Source: Streptomyces sp. NBC_00539 (GTDB lineage Bacteria > Actinomycetota > Actinomycetes > Streptomycetales > Streptomycetaceae). Taken from it: a stretch of 64,000 nucleotides of DNA. This document shows positions 10,656 through 18,049 of this stretch, piece after piece (position 1 is the stretch's first letter; each line of letters begins with the position of its first letter). A program made the position numbers and the translations under genes. The stretch covers positions 310,001 through 374,000 of the forward strand of contig NZ_CP107811.1 of the NCBI RefSeq assembly GCF_036346105.1, written 5' to 3'. The notes under the pieces were generated by a model that was not told the origin of the DNA, made no database searches, and saw only the letters and a list, made by a program, of their open reading frames with translations.

Positions 10656-10692
10656 GAGGAACCCCCAGCCATGCGCCGGCTGGGGGTTCCTC
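10656..10692. terminator. Strong bidirectional terminator
   Basis: A perfect 15-bp stem (GAGGAACCCCCAGCC, 10656-10670, with 10678-10692) around a 7-base loop, between the convergent arabinoxylanase and protease-operon genes. Confidence 0.85.
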
Positions 10693-10727
10693 TCCTTCGT
10701 ACGGCGCCGGTGGTGGACCCGCGCAGG

Positions 10728-11660
10728 TCAGCGCGCGGCGTCTCTCCGTCGGCGGCGCGCGTACACCACCGCACCGCCGGCCGCCGCCAGGGCCGCGGCC
10801 CCGGTTGCGGCAGCCGACTGCCAGGACGCGCCGGCCGCCGGTCGCGTGAACGCGGCTACGGACTCGGCCGGTTGGTCCTCCCCCAGACCGTCGTACCCGC
10901 CGGCGAGGCCCTTCCGGTCGTACTCCGAGCCGGGCAGCTTGTCACCGTATCGGGCGGTGACCAGCTTCTGGTAGGCAGCGAGGGTGAGGGAGCGCTTTCC
11001 ACCGAGGCCGGCGGTCGCCTCCTCGTTGAGGGGTTCGACCAGGCCTTCGGCGGTGAGCCGGTACCAGGCGTGGATCTGCGGCTCGGTGAAGGTGCGGGCC
11101 TGCGGGGTGCCGCGTTCGGCAAGGCTGAGCTCGGTGTCCCCGTCCCGGATGCCGGCCAGCTGCCAGCCCTCGGCGCCGACGGCCTGCCCGCCGCTTGCCG
11201 GTGCAGCCGGGTTTCCCTGGGGCGAGAGCAGGACGGCAGCCCGGTGGCCGTCGGAGGCGGTCACCCGTGAGGCCAGATAGGAGAGCCGCAGCGCGTTCTG
11301 GGGGGTCGCCTGTGTCTTGCCGGCCACCAACTCGGGGCTGACCTCGAACATCGGCACCGGGTCCTTGAGCTCGAACCTGGGCGGCGCGGCGACTGCCGAG
11401 GGGGCGTTCCGGGGAGTGCCGACGGCGCCGCCGTCCGCGGCGGCGGCACTGCCGGGCGTCCGGGCCGAGACCAGGAAGCGGGAGACGGTGCCGCGGAGCT
11501 GGTCGCTGCGGAGGGTCTGCTGGGCAGACTGGTAGCCCGCGATGCCGTCGCCGTCCGCACCCTGCGCGGAAACGTTTCCGCACAGGGTGGCGGCGAGAGC
11601 GGTCGTGGCGAGGACGGCGGCCCGGACTGCCGCGCGCCTGGTGCGTCGCATGCTCTGCAT
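10728..11660 (-). CDS. Secreted protein with C-terminal membrane anchor
   Basis: 310 residues. A twin-Arg-like basic start (MQSMRRTRRAAVRAAV) and hydrophobic core give a signal peptide ending near SAQGA. The mature part (AGYQSAQQTL, FELKDPVPMFEVSPELV, a Gly/Ala-rich middle) has no family I recognise. The C-terminus has a hydrophobic helix and an Arg tail (VVYARRRRRDAAR), as in surface-anchored actinobacterial proteins, but no LPXTG motif is seen. It starts 14 bases after the papain-like protease gene and is surely co-transcribed, so it may be a substrate, chaperone or anchor for that protease. ATG 11660 has a GAGGAG site. Confidence 0.65.
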   Translation of the reverse strand: MQSMRRTRRAAVRAAVLATTALAATLCGNVSAQGADGDGIAGYQSAQQTLRSDQLRGTVSRFLVSARTPGSAAAADGGAVGTPRNAPSAVAAPPRFELKDPVPMFEVSPELVAGKTQATPQNALRLSYLASRVTASDGHRAAVLLSPQGNPAAPASGGQAVGAEGWQLAGIRDGDTELSLAERGTPQARTFTEPQIHAWYRLTAEGLVEPLNEEATAGLGGKRSLTLAAYQKLVTARYGDKLPGSEYDRKGLAGGYDGLGEDQPAESVAAFTRPAAGASWQSAAATGAAALAAAGGAVVYARRRRRDAAR

Positions 11661-11674
11661 GGTCGGTCTTCTCC

Positions 11675-12523
11675 TCAGCCCTGGATGCCGACGCGGGAGT
11701 GCGTCCACTGGAACGAGTTGTTGTTCGCGTAGGTGGAGTAGTTCCACCAGGTATAGGTCTGCGTGGTCTGCCACGGGTCGCCCACCGCGATCATGTTGCT
11801 GGCGCTGTCGTAGCCGTAGATGACGTTCATGTGGCCGCCGCCGCTGCGCCAGCCGATCCGTACGGCGAACGGCCGGCCCGCGGCGATCTCGCTGGTCGAC
11901 TCGCTGAACGAGGCGTTGCGGTACAGGCTGCGGCCACTGTTGCCGAGTCCCACCCTGGCCAGGCCGTTGGCCATGTCTTCCAGCGTCGCGGGCTGGTTGT
12001 TGCAGTCCACCCAGCTCCCCTGGGCGGCGAGTTGGCAGAACCGCTCCTGACTGACGGTGCGGCCCCAGTATTTGGCGATGGTCACGCCGGAGGCGTCCCA
12101 GCACCACTGGGTCCTGACCTGCTTCTGCATGTCGATCTGGAGCGTCCTCGCGGTCGTGGGAGTCGGCTTCGGGTTCGAGCCGCAGACCGGCAGGACGGTG
12201 GTGTTCTCCCGGATGAACGCGTCCGCGATGTAGTACGAGCCGGTGTAGATCCACCGCGGGTTGTTCTCCACCGTGTCGCCGGTGGTACGGCAGGACATCT
12301 GGATCCTGTCACCGACCCTGGAGGAGCCGTTGACCTGGGCCGAGAGGGACGGCTTGGCGCGGTGGTTGACGGTGCTGTAGTTGCCCTGCCCGCCGATGAC
12401 CGTGCCGCTGACCGCATCGGCCTGGGCGAGGGCACCGAAGCCGAACAACAGACCGCCGGAGAGTACGGCGGTGAAGGCGGCTATCAGCGCCTTCTTCCGG
12501 CGGGACGTGCGACGTTTGTGCAT
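11675..12523 (-). CDS. Secreted papain-like cysteine protease with SH3-like domain
   Basis: 282 residues. A signal peptide (MHKRRTSRRKKALIAAF, hydrophobic core, ALAQA) is followed by an SH3b-like segment (about 45-115; NYSTVNHRAKPSLSAQVNG and WIYTGSYYIADAFI). The catalytic domain (about 130-282) contains RTQWCWDAS, placing the nucleophile Cys, and GGHMNVIYGYD with the His, the arrangement of the papain-like/C39_2 peptidase families. It is exported and may act on the cell wall or on proteins outside. An alternative start is three bases upstream (12526); 12523 gives better distance to AAGGAG. First gene of a two-gene operon. Confidence 0.8.
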   Translation of the reverse strand: MHKRRTSRRKKALIAAFTAVLSGGLLFGFGALAQADAVSGTVIGGQGNYSTVNHRAKPSLSAQVNGSSRVGDRIQMSCRTTGDTVENNPRWIYTGSYYIADAFIRENTTVLPVCGSNPKPTPTTARTLQIDMQKQVRTQWCWDASGVTIAKYWGRTVSQERFCQLAAQGSWVDCNNQPATLEDMANGLARVGLGNSGRSLYRNASFSESTSEIAAGRPFAVRIGWRSGGGHMNVIYGYDSASNMIAVGDPWQTTQTYTWWNYSTYANNNSFQWTHSRVGIQG

Positions 12524-13379
12524 CATGCTCCTTGATTCGGAAAATTCCGGACTCGCTCGCTCGGCACCCTGACCCGGCCTTCCGGGCTGGGGGCGCGGCG
12601 CGTCCGGGCCGTGGGTGCCGTAGCCGTGGCCTGCACTCGGGAGGCCGGCGCGGCACTCCCCCGGATCCGCCCGCCGCCCGGCGGAGAGCATGCCGGCGGG
12701 CAGAACCAGGTATCGGGGCCGCCGCTAGGGGCAGCCCGCCCCGCTTGGGCTCGGACGCCGATGCGGCGTCGCCCGCAGAGACGTGAGCCGACGCAGCGCC
12801 TCGTTCGTCGGTGAAGGCGGTTGCACCCGACGGCACACGGGTGTTGTGCCGCGGCTTGACACGCTTCTACGGGCAGGCATAACCGCACCGCTTCCTCGAT
12901 TGGATTGGGTGCGGGAATCCTGCCAGACGGATAAGGAGAGATTTAAACGCCGTTGCTCTACGCGCAAAGATGTCGCCAGTTCAACTACTGGACACGACTA
13001 TGACGGTTCGTCAATTTGTTTACTGCGCCGTCTACTTGATTGCCGCGCTACCATTGGTCCAGGCCATCCCGGTGGGTCGCTGACGCGTGGACTTTGCTCA
13101 AACTTGACGGTCGATCACCTTCATTAGACGCACCGTCAAATAGCGGAAATAGCCCAGCGTATAAGGCATGTGACTGTGAATCATTCCGGGAGAAGGGAAT
13201 CTCTACTCGCGCATGCGTGCAAGAGACTGAAAGCGAAGACGGCCGCGGTGGACACCGCCCGCTCTCGCCGGCGGAGGTGGGGGTGGATCACGCCGGGCTG
13301 CGTCACTGTCTCTTACGACATCGGAAGACGGACGACTCTGCGACGCAGCGACCCGGTCGCGGCCGTCGATCGCGGCCGG
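12524..13379. other. Gene-poor segment of lowered GC
   Basis: No convincing gene. From about 12880 to 13240 the GC content drops well below the surroundings. Here TTGACGGT (13104-13111) and ACCGTCAA (13132-13139) form an inverted pair, and TGACGGTTCGTCA (13001-13013) is a perfect 5+3+5 dyad with the same core. The repeated TTGACG cores suggest regulator or promoter sites, but no gene start follows within range on either strand. Confidence 0.4.
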
Positions 13380-13741
13380 TCGAACGCGGACTCGCCGCCC
13401 AGGCACACCGGCCGATCGTGGCTCTGCTCCAGTACAGGCGGGAAACGTACGGCGACTCTCATCCGTACGGCGCCCCTGTCGAAGCCCCCGCAAGGGGGGC
13501 CGGCATGCCGACCCCCGGGTCGCGGCGGGTCATCCTCCCCGGGCGATCCGAGACAGCCAGCTATCAAGCGACTCCGGACCGAGAACGGCCGGCTGCGGCA
13601 ACAAGGCCCGCGTTCACCTCGGGCAGCAGGTCGAACAGCTCGGCAGCCACGGCCTCGTCTACCGCGTCAACGAGCTCAGGACGACCTCAGCGCCGCCCGC
13701 ACCAGCCTCCGCCGGATGATCCGCAAACGAGAACCGCTAGA
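13380..13741 (+). pseudogene. Decayed DUF6262-like (transposon accessory) gene
   Basis: Pieces of one protein appear in order but in different frames: RSWL, then RSETASYQ, then RLRTENGRLRQQ, then ARVHLGQQVEQL and VYRVNELR, then DDLSAARTSLRRMIRKRE. This order (SRSWLY motif, then a coiled coil of RLR/ENRRLR type) is what I know of DUF6262 proteins, which accompany tyrosine-recombinase transposons of the Tn554 type in actinomycetes. At least three frame changes make it a pseudogene. No recombinase genes remain next to it. The end meets the GNAT gene tail to tail. Family assignment is from memory of the pattern. Confidence 0.45.
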
Positions 13742-14252
13742 TCTTGATCCAATAACGCCGCGCGGGACCGAACTCGGTGTCCCGGATGCCCTCGAAGACG
13801 CCGCCGCAGCGCTCGATGGTCTTCACCGAAGCGACATTGTCGACCGCGCAGACGGCCAACACCCGATCCAGGCCGAGCGCCCGCGCCTCGTCGAGCAGCT
13901 GCTCCACCGCCCAACTGGCCAAACCGCGCCGCCGCGCGGACGGCCTGATCCCATACCCGATGTTTCCAGCCCACGACACGTAGTCGTCGCCGCCATATCG
14001 CAGTGCGATTCCGCCGAGCACCCGATCACCTTCTACGACCCATCGATGGATGCACCGCATGGCATCGGCCGCTTTCGCAGCGTCCGACTGCTCCGTCAGC
14101 CGGCGCACCCAGGCCGCAAATCCTGCGGCCGAGTCCACATCGTCGGACGGACCCAGCCCGAAGCCGTCCTCGTGTTGACCAGGACCCCACTCAGCGCGGG
14201 CCTCAAGCCAGGGGACGTGCAGGCGGACAGTGGACGCGATCAACTCTGGCAT
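13737..14252 (-). CDS. GNAT family N-acetyltransferase
   Basis: 171 residues, full length for the family. The acetyl-CoA site is IRPSARRRGLASWAVEQLL, the Q/RxxGxG/A-type loop (here RRRGLA), followed by the typical LDRVLAVCAVDNVASVKTIE segment (residues with Asn before the C-terminal strand) and FEGIRDTEFGPARRYWI. It transfers an acetyl group to an amine of unknown identity. The start at 14252 lacks a clear ribosome site. It stands alone, convergent with a decayed transposon gene. Confidence 0.85.
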   Translation of the reverse strand: MPELIASTVRLHVPWLEARAEWGPGQHEDGFGLGPSDDVDSAAGFAAWVRRLTEQSDAAKAADAMRCIHRWVVEGDRVLGGIALRYGGDDYVSWAGNIGYGIRPSARRRGLASWAVEQLLDEARALGLDRVLAVCAVDNVASVKTIERCGGVFEGIRDTEFGPARRYWIKI

Positions 14253-14538
14253 CCGGTAACACTAACGTCGGAACGCGTCCCTGACCCCGGTCATTGCCTG
14301 ATATCCCTCACTCCGCACGGGACCGCGCACCGCACGCCCCCCGGCGCCCTCGACGTGCGTCTCAACAGCCGGGATCCGGTCGAGGAACGCCTCGCACCAC
14401 GTGCGGCCAAGTGGAACCTCCGAACCACGACAGCTGACCCAGGCGGTACGCGGCCGCACATGCTGTCACGCCAGGCAGCGAGCACAACGTCATGGCTTGC
14501 TTCGCGCAGACCCGCCGAAGCGGCGGGCGCGCCCGGGC

Positions 14539-14877
14539 TCACGCCGCAGCCGTGGGATTCGCCGATTCGGCAGCGCGGCGGTATTCGGCGTTGATGCGCT
14601 GGGCTTCTTCGAGCTGGTCTTCGAGGATGATGATGCGGCAGGCGGCCTCGATGGGGGTGCCTTGATCGACGAGTTCGCGGGCACGGGCGGCGATCCGCAG
14701 CTGATAGCGGGAGTAGCGGCGGTGTCCGCCGGCGGAGCGCAGCGGGGTGATGAGGCGGGCTTCGCCGATGGCGCGCAGGAAGCCCTGGGTAGTGCCGAGC
14801 ATCTCGGCGGCCCGGCCCATCGTGAAGGCGGGGTAATCGTCGTCGTCGAGACGGCCGAACGAGTCGTCTGCTGTCAT
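14539..14877 (-). CDS. MerR-type helix-turn-helix regulator
   Basis: 112 residues. The MerR winged helix-turn-helix (YPAFTMGRAAEMLGTTQGFL, then ITPLRSAGGHRRYSRYQL) is followed by a short coiled coil (IIILEDQLEEAQRINAEYR). This compact MerR-like protein is repeated in many Streptomyces genomes; it has no effector-binding domain, so it probably responds through interaction or level. Start ATG 14877 has GAGAGGTG just before it. A 32-bp perfect palindrome stands 26 bases upstream of the start and is the best candidate for autoregulation. Confidence 0.85.
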   Translation of the reverse strand: MTADDSFGRLDDDDYPAFTMGRAAEMLGTTQGFLRAIGEARLITPLRSAGGHRRYSRYQLRIAARARELVDQGTPIEAACRIIILEDQLEEAQRINAEYRRAAESANPTAAA

Positions 14878-14902
14878 GTCACCTCTCTGTGGAACGCGTC
14901 GA

Positions 14903-14934
14903 GGGGCCCTGGTGCCGTACGGCACCAGGGCCCC
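14903..14934. promoter_or_regulatory. 32-bp perfect palindrome in the MerR leader
   Basis: The stretch from GGGGCCCTGGTGCC through GTAC to the exact inverse is self-complementary over all 32 bases. It would form a very stable hairpin in the transcript, 13 bases ahead of the ribosome site, or serve as a two-fold protein site. There is no T tail in the MerR direction. Confidence 0.7.
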
Positions 14935-15769
14935 GAAGGAACTTGTTACACCATCTGCCGGCCCTGGTCGTGCGCCGGCCTTCTGTTTCCGCCCACCCGG
15001 TCTGAGCTTCGCCGGGTTTGCGGGGATCGCGGATGCGTGACCGGAGACCACCTCACTATCGATGTCCTGCGGTACCCGGGCTGCGCACTGCTCGCCCGGG
15101 CGATCCTGATGGCGCTCGGCTCCTCCGTTCTTCCCTCTGGATCAATCACTTACCAAACGGGTACTGCGTACTGCTGGTGTGTTGCGTACTGCTGGTGGCC
15201 TCTCACAGCGCCACTTCGGCAGCCAGCCCCGTCGCCCATCCTGCGTCTGCTCTGGCTTAGAACCCCACTGCCGAACCTCCCGGTGCGCGCGCCCGCAGCC
15301 GACGCCTTCACCGAGGTACTGCTCACTGACTTCACTGCTGGGTACTGCCAACTGCACCTACTACGGGTACTGCCACTGCGGTACTGCTCACGGCGGCCCC
15401 TGATCACTGCGGGCCACCCGGTCCGGTCACCAATCCCGTCGCCGTCCTGCAACCAACCTGGCTTCGGAACTCCGTCACCGCACCGTCCTTCGCACTGCAA
15501 CTGCGGGTGCTGCGGTCTTGCTGCCCGGCAGTTCGTCTCTGCCGGGCTCTTCGATCTCTTCGGGCTACGAGAGAAACCATAGCCACACCCCAGCCCGATG
15601 TCTACTCCGGCCACCATAGATTTCCGAGTGTTCGAAGAGGAGGTAGTCGACCTCGAACAGCGTCGCCAAGAGGTACGAGGTGTCCCACCCGGGTTGCTCG
15701 CCACTGGCGCGGGTACAAGCGCGGCGGACAGGAGCGGGCAGGGGCGAACCAGAGACCAAGGTGAATCTG
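14935..15769. other. Intergenic region with GTACTGC array
   Basis: About 830 bases without a gene I can support. Codon pattern is weak in all frames. The middle carries a scattered heptamer array (15161-15387). A short open frame at 15598 (MSTPATIDFRVFEEEVVDLE) runs into the next gene out of frame and has no ribosome site; it could be the remains of a gene. Confidence 0.5.
15161..15387 (+). repeat. Seven GTACTGC heptamers
   Basis: Exact copies start at 15161, 15168, 15186, 15316, 15342, 15367 and 15381, all in one orientation, several preceded by G. They form two groups, 130 bases apart. Spacing is irregular (7, 18, 26, 25, 14), so they are neither a simple tandem repeat nor a CRISPR array. 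Regulator sites or relics of slippage are possible. Confidence 0.6.
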
Positions 15770-16204
15770 ATGGACACAGTGAGCGTCGATGTCGCAGCCG
15801 CCCGCTCCAGCGCCTCCATCGCCGACGCCCGCGAACGCGCCCGGGCCTTCCTCGATGGCCTCGTATGCCCTGTCAGGGCCGAGGCTGCCGAAACGGTGGT
15901 CCTGGTCGTCTCGGAACTCGTCACCAACGCTCTGCGCCACGCCGGCGGCACCTGCACCCTGGGCCTGACCGCCCGCCCCGCCAGCATCGAGGTGGCCGTC
16001 CACGACCCCAGCCCGCAGCCGCCGCGCATGCGCACCCCCGACCTGCTCGCCGGCACCGGAGGCTTCGGCTGGCCCATGGTCAACCGTCTCGCCCACGCCA
16101 CCCGCGTCACCGCCACCCCGAACGGCGGCAAAACCGTACGCGCCTTCCTGCCCCGACATCCCCCGCCGCAGCACGTCCCTCACCGGGCGGCGTTGCCACG
16201 ATGA
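15770..16204 (+). CDS. RsbW-like ATP-binding protein (anti-sigma type)
   Basis: 144 residues, usual for the stand-alone HATPase_c proteins of Streptomyces. The N box is VVLVVSELVTNALRHAGG (Asn in VTNALRH), the G1 box is VHDPSPQPP (Asp as in DxSxxxP) and the G2 box is GGFGWPMVNRLA. These are GHKL ATPase motifs of the RsbW/SpoIIAB anti-sigma kinase class. It would bind a sigma-B-type sigma factor or an anti-sigma antagonist and phosphorylate the latter. No partner gene is adjacent, which is common for this class. ATG 15770 with AAGGTG six bases before is preferred over GTG 15761. Confidence 0.85.
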   Translation: MDTVSVDVAAARSSASIADARERARAFLDGLVCPVRAEAAETVVLVVSELVTNALRHAGGTCTLGLTARPASIEVAVHDPSPQPPRMRTPDLLAGTGGFGWPMVNRLAHATRVTATPNGGKTVRAFLPRHPPPQHVPHRAALPR

Positions 16205-16370
16205 ACCGACGTCGTTGAAGCGGACGGACCTGGTCAGCCGCTCCAGCCACTCAAGGGAGACGACCAGATCGTTCGAGTGCGCCATACCCAGCACCCCTCA
16301 CTGGCGGCGACGACGTACGGTCACCGACTTCGACGGTCCGTAGTAGACGGTCGGCCTCCACTGCCCATAC

Positions 16371-16622
16371 TCACCGGCTATGCCCGACGGTGACGCCCCG
16401 CCGGCCCCGGACCCCCGGAACTCTTCCGTCGTCGGAGCCGAAGCAGGTGGCCAGGGCGGCGGCCTCTTCGGGCGTCACAGGGCGGGAGATCGCCGTCAGC
16501 CGGCGTTCACGCCGATCGATCTCTTCCCCGTTCGCATCCCAGCCCGGAAGCGGTCCGTCGGCGACGAACGCCCTTACTGCGTGGAATGCCCGGCACCGCA
16601 TGGATGCCGGGTCAGCGCCCAT
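16371..16622 (-). pseudogene. Remnant of a small Streptomyces protein
   Basis: A frame of 83 residues whose middle (FVADGPLPGWDANGEEIDRR, LTAISRPVTPEEAAALATCF) looks like real protein. The end (after CFGSDD) turns into Arg/Gly-rich sequence, as after a frameshift. No domain name can be given. It overlaps the end of the lipoprotein gene by 11 bases on the same strand. Function unknown. Confidence 0.35.
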
Positions 16623-17109
16623 ACGTGCCGGTACAGAGCTGTGTGACGGTGGGGGTGGTGATCCCGCGTGAGGCTGCGCAGAGCTGAGCCATCTCGCGCC
16701 GGCCGGCTGCGGGTGCGGCGGGGTGGTTGCGGGGAGCGGGTGCCGGGCGGAACCGGCGGGGTGCGGGAGCTGGCAGGCGGCGGGGCCTGGAGTGCGGAGC
16801 CGACGGGTGGTCGGCGGCGCTGCCCTCGGTGCGGCGGCTGTGATTCCCCAGTGGCGCCGGGCTCGCCTCGGCCTCCGCCGGCTCGGGGACTGGCCCGGGC
16901 GCAGGGTCGGCGGGGACGGGGTCTTCGGAGAGCCGGGTGAGCGGCGCGCCGTACTGGATCCCCCGGCTCACCGCATGGGCGCCGGTGCGGGCCGCGGGTT
17001 CGCTGGGAGCAGCGGGCGCGGCGGGCTGGGGGGCGGTGCCGTTCACAGTGACGCATCCGGATGCGGTGAGGAGGGCAGCGAGCGTGAGCGTGAGGACGGT
17101 TCGGCGCAT
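16612..17109 (-). CDS. Small Pro-rich lipoprotein
   Basis: 165 residues from ATG 17109. MRRTVLTLTLAALLTASGC is a type II signal peptide with lipobox (LTASGC, Cys19). The mature part is a long Pro/Ala/Arg linker and a short C-terminal region with two Cys (QLCAASRG, then TQLCTGTYGR) that may form a disulfide. It would be tethered to the outer face of the membrane. The role is unknown; similar short lipoproteins with a conserved Cys-containing end are common in Streptomyces. Confidence 0.65.
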   Translation of the reverse strand: MRRTVLTLTLAALLTASGCVTVNGTAPQPAAPAAPSEPAARTGAHAVSRGIQYGAPLTRLSEDPVPADPAPGPVPEPAEAEASPAPLGNHSRRTEGSAADHPSAPHSRPRRLPAPAPRRFRPAPAPRNHPAAPAAGRREMAQLCAASRGITTPTVTQLCTGTYGR

Positions 17110-17228
17110 CCGCCCACTGTGGCGAGTAGGCGCCGACGGGCGGGCCGGGGCGCGCGCCCATGCCCTCCATCGAGTGACCTCGGGCAGACGGGTCGGCAAC
17201 CGCCCGAGGAAACCAGCACGGCGGGTTC

Positions 17229-17706
17229 GTGGACATCGACAGCGACCTCTACAAGCCCTGCCACCCGGCCTACAGCGCGCTGATGACGCAGGACGACACC
17301 CTGATGGCTGCCTTCACCCGGGCCCACGGACGCGCGTGGATGGCACTGGCCGAGGAGTACGTCCGCTCCCACAAGCTGCACGCGATCATCCAGGAGACCT
17401 CGCAGAACGCACGGGCCGTGGAAGGCAAGATGCTGGCCCACCGCCGCACGGGGACCCGCATCGAGGCGCTCTTCATGGGCGTCCCACAGGCGATGAGCAA
17501 CCAAGGCATCGTCAACCGGTACTTCGAGCAGCTCGCCGATCGCGGCCAGGGACGGCCAGACCGCCTGCCACGGTGCTCTTGAGGTTCTCCCCGATACCGC
17601 AGGGCTGCTCGACTCTCCCAAGGGCCGCGAGTTGCTCGCGCTCTGTGAGGACTTCGGCGAAGAGCTCGTCACAACGATGCAGTGGCTCCGCATGACGGGT
17701 CACTAA
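17229..17706 (+). pseudogene. Frameshifted gene of unknown function
   Basis: From GTG 17229 a protein-like frame (DLYKPCHPAYSALMTQDDTL, ARAVEGKMLAHRRTGTRIEA, QGIVNRYFEQ) runs to about 17535. The coherent sequence then continues in the +1 frame (SPIAARDGQTACHGALEVLP, SPKGRELLALCEDFGEELVT) to TAA 17704-17706. Together about 158 residues, cytosolic, mostly helical. I do not recognise it. A single-base change near 17535 explains the break. The frame is also open for some codons before 17229, so the original start may be lost. Confidence 0.45.
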
Positions 17707-18049
17707 TGTCGTGAGCCGGATGGCGAGTGCGGCAGCCGTGACAGACGGGTGACCTGGAACGGAGAGCTGCTACGGGCGGCGGTGGATGAACAGGCCCGGT
17801 TCGGCCTCGGCGAGGACGCTCAGGCGCGGGGCGCGCGGCGCCTGCTGCGCGTTGCCCAGTCAGACCGGTCGTGTGCCCACTCCGGAGGTGCCGGGTTCGC
17901 AGCGCCGGAGCGGGCAGTCCCGTGGACCCGGCGGGCGGGACGCCACCATCCCACGAAGCCCGGGGCGAGGCGGTCAGGCGCGGGCCTGACGAGACCCACC
18001 CCGACTCGTGGGGAGGCCGCCCGGGCGCGGGGGCGGCGGTGTCGGAGGG
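17707..18049. other. Intergenic, no feature seen
   Basis: 343 GC-rich bases between a broken gene and the end of the NTPase gene. No coding pattern, repeat or clear hairpin stood out. Confidence 0.5.

Noticed and set aside
12950-13200. Small RNA or small peptide gene in the AT-richer gap
   Set aside because: A 28-codon minus frame exists but has no ribosome site; no terminator was found.
13170-14594. 474-codon plus-strand frame
   Set aside because: It passes through the decayed DUF6262-like region and antisense through the GNAT gene; mixed composition and no start site.
15161-15387. CRISPR or tandem array of GTACTGC
   Set aside because: Heptamers are too short and irregularly spaced; no cas genes in the window.
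15598-15769. Short gene before the RsbW-like ATPase
   Set aside because: Frame MSTPATIDF continues out of frame into the ATPase gene; no stop of its own or ribosome site.
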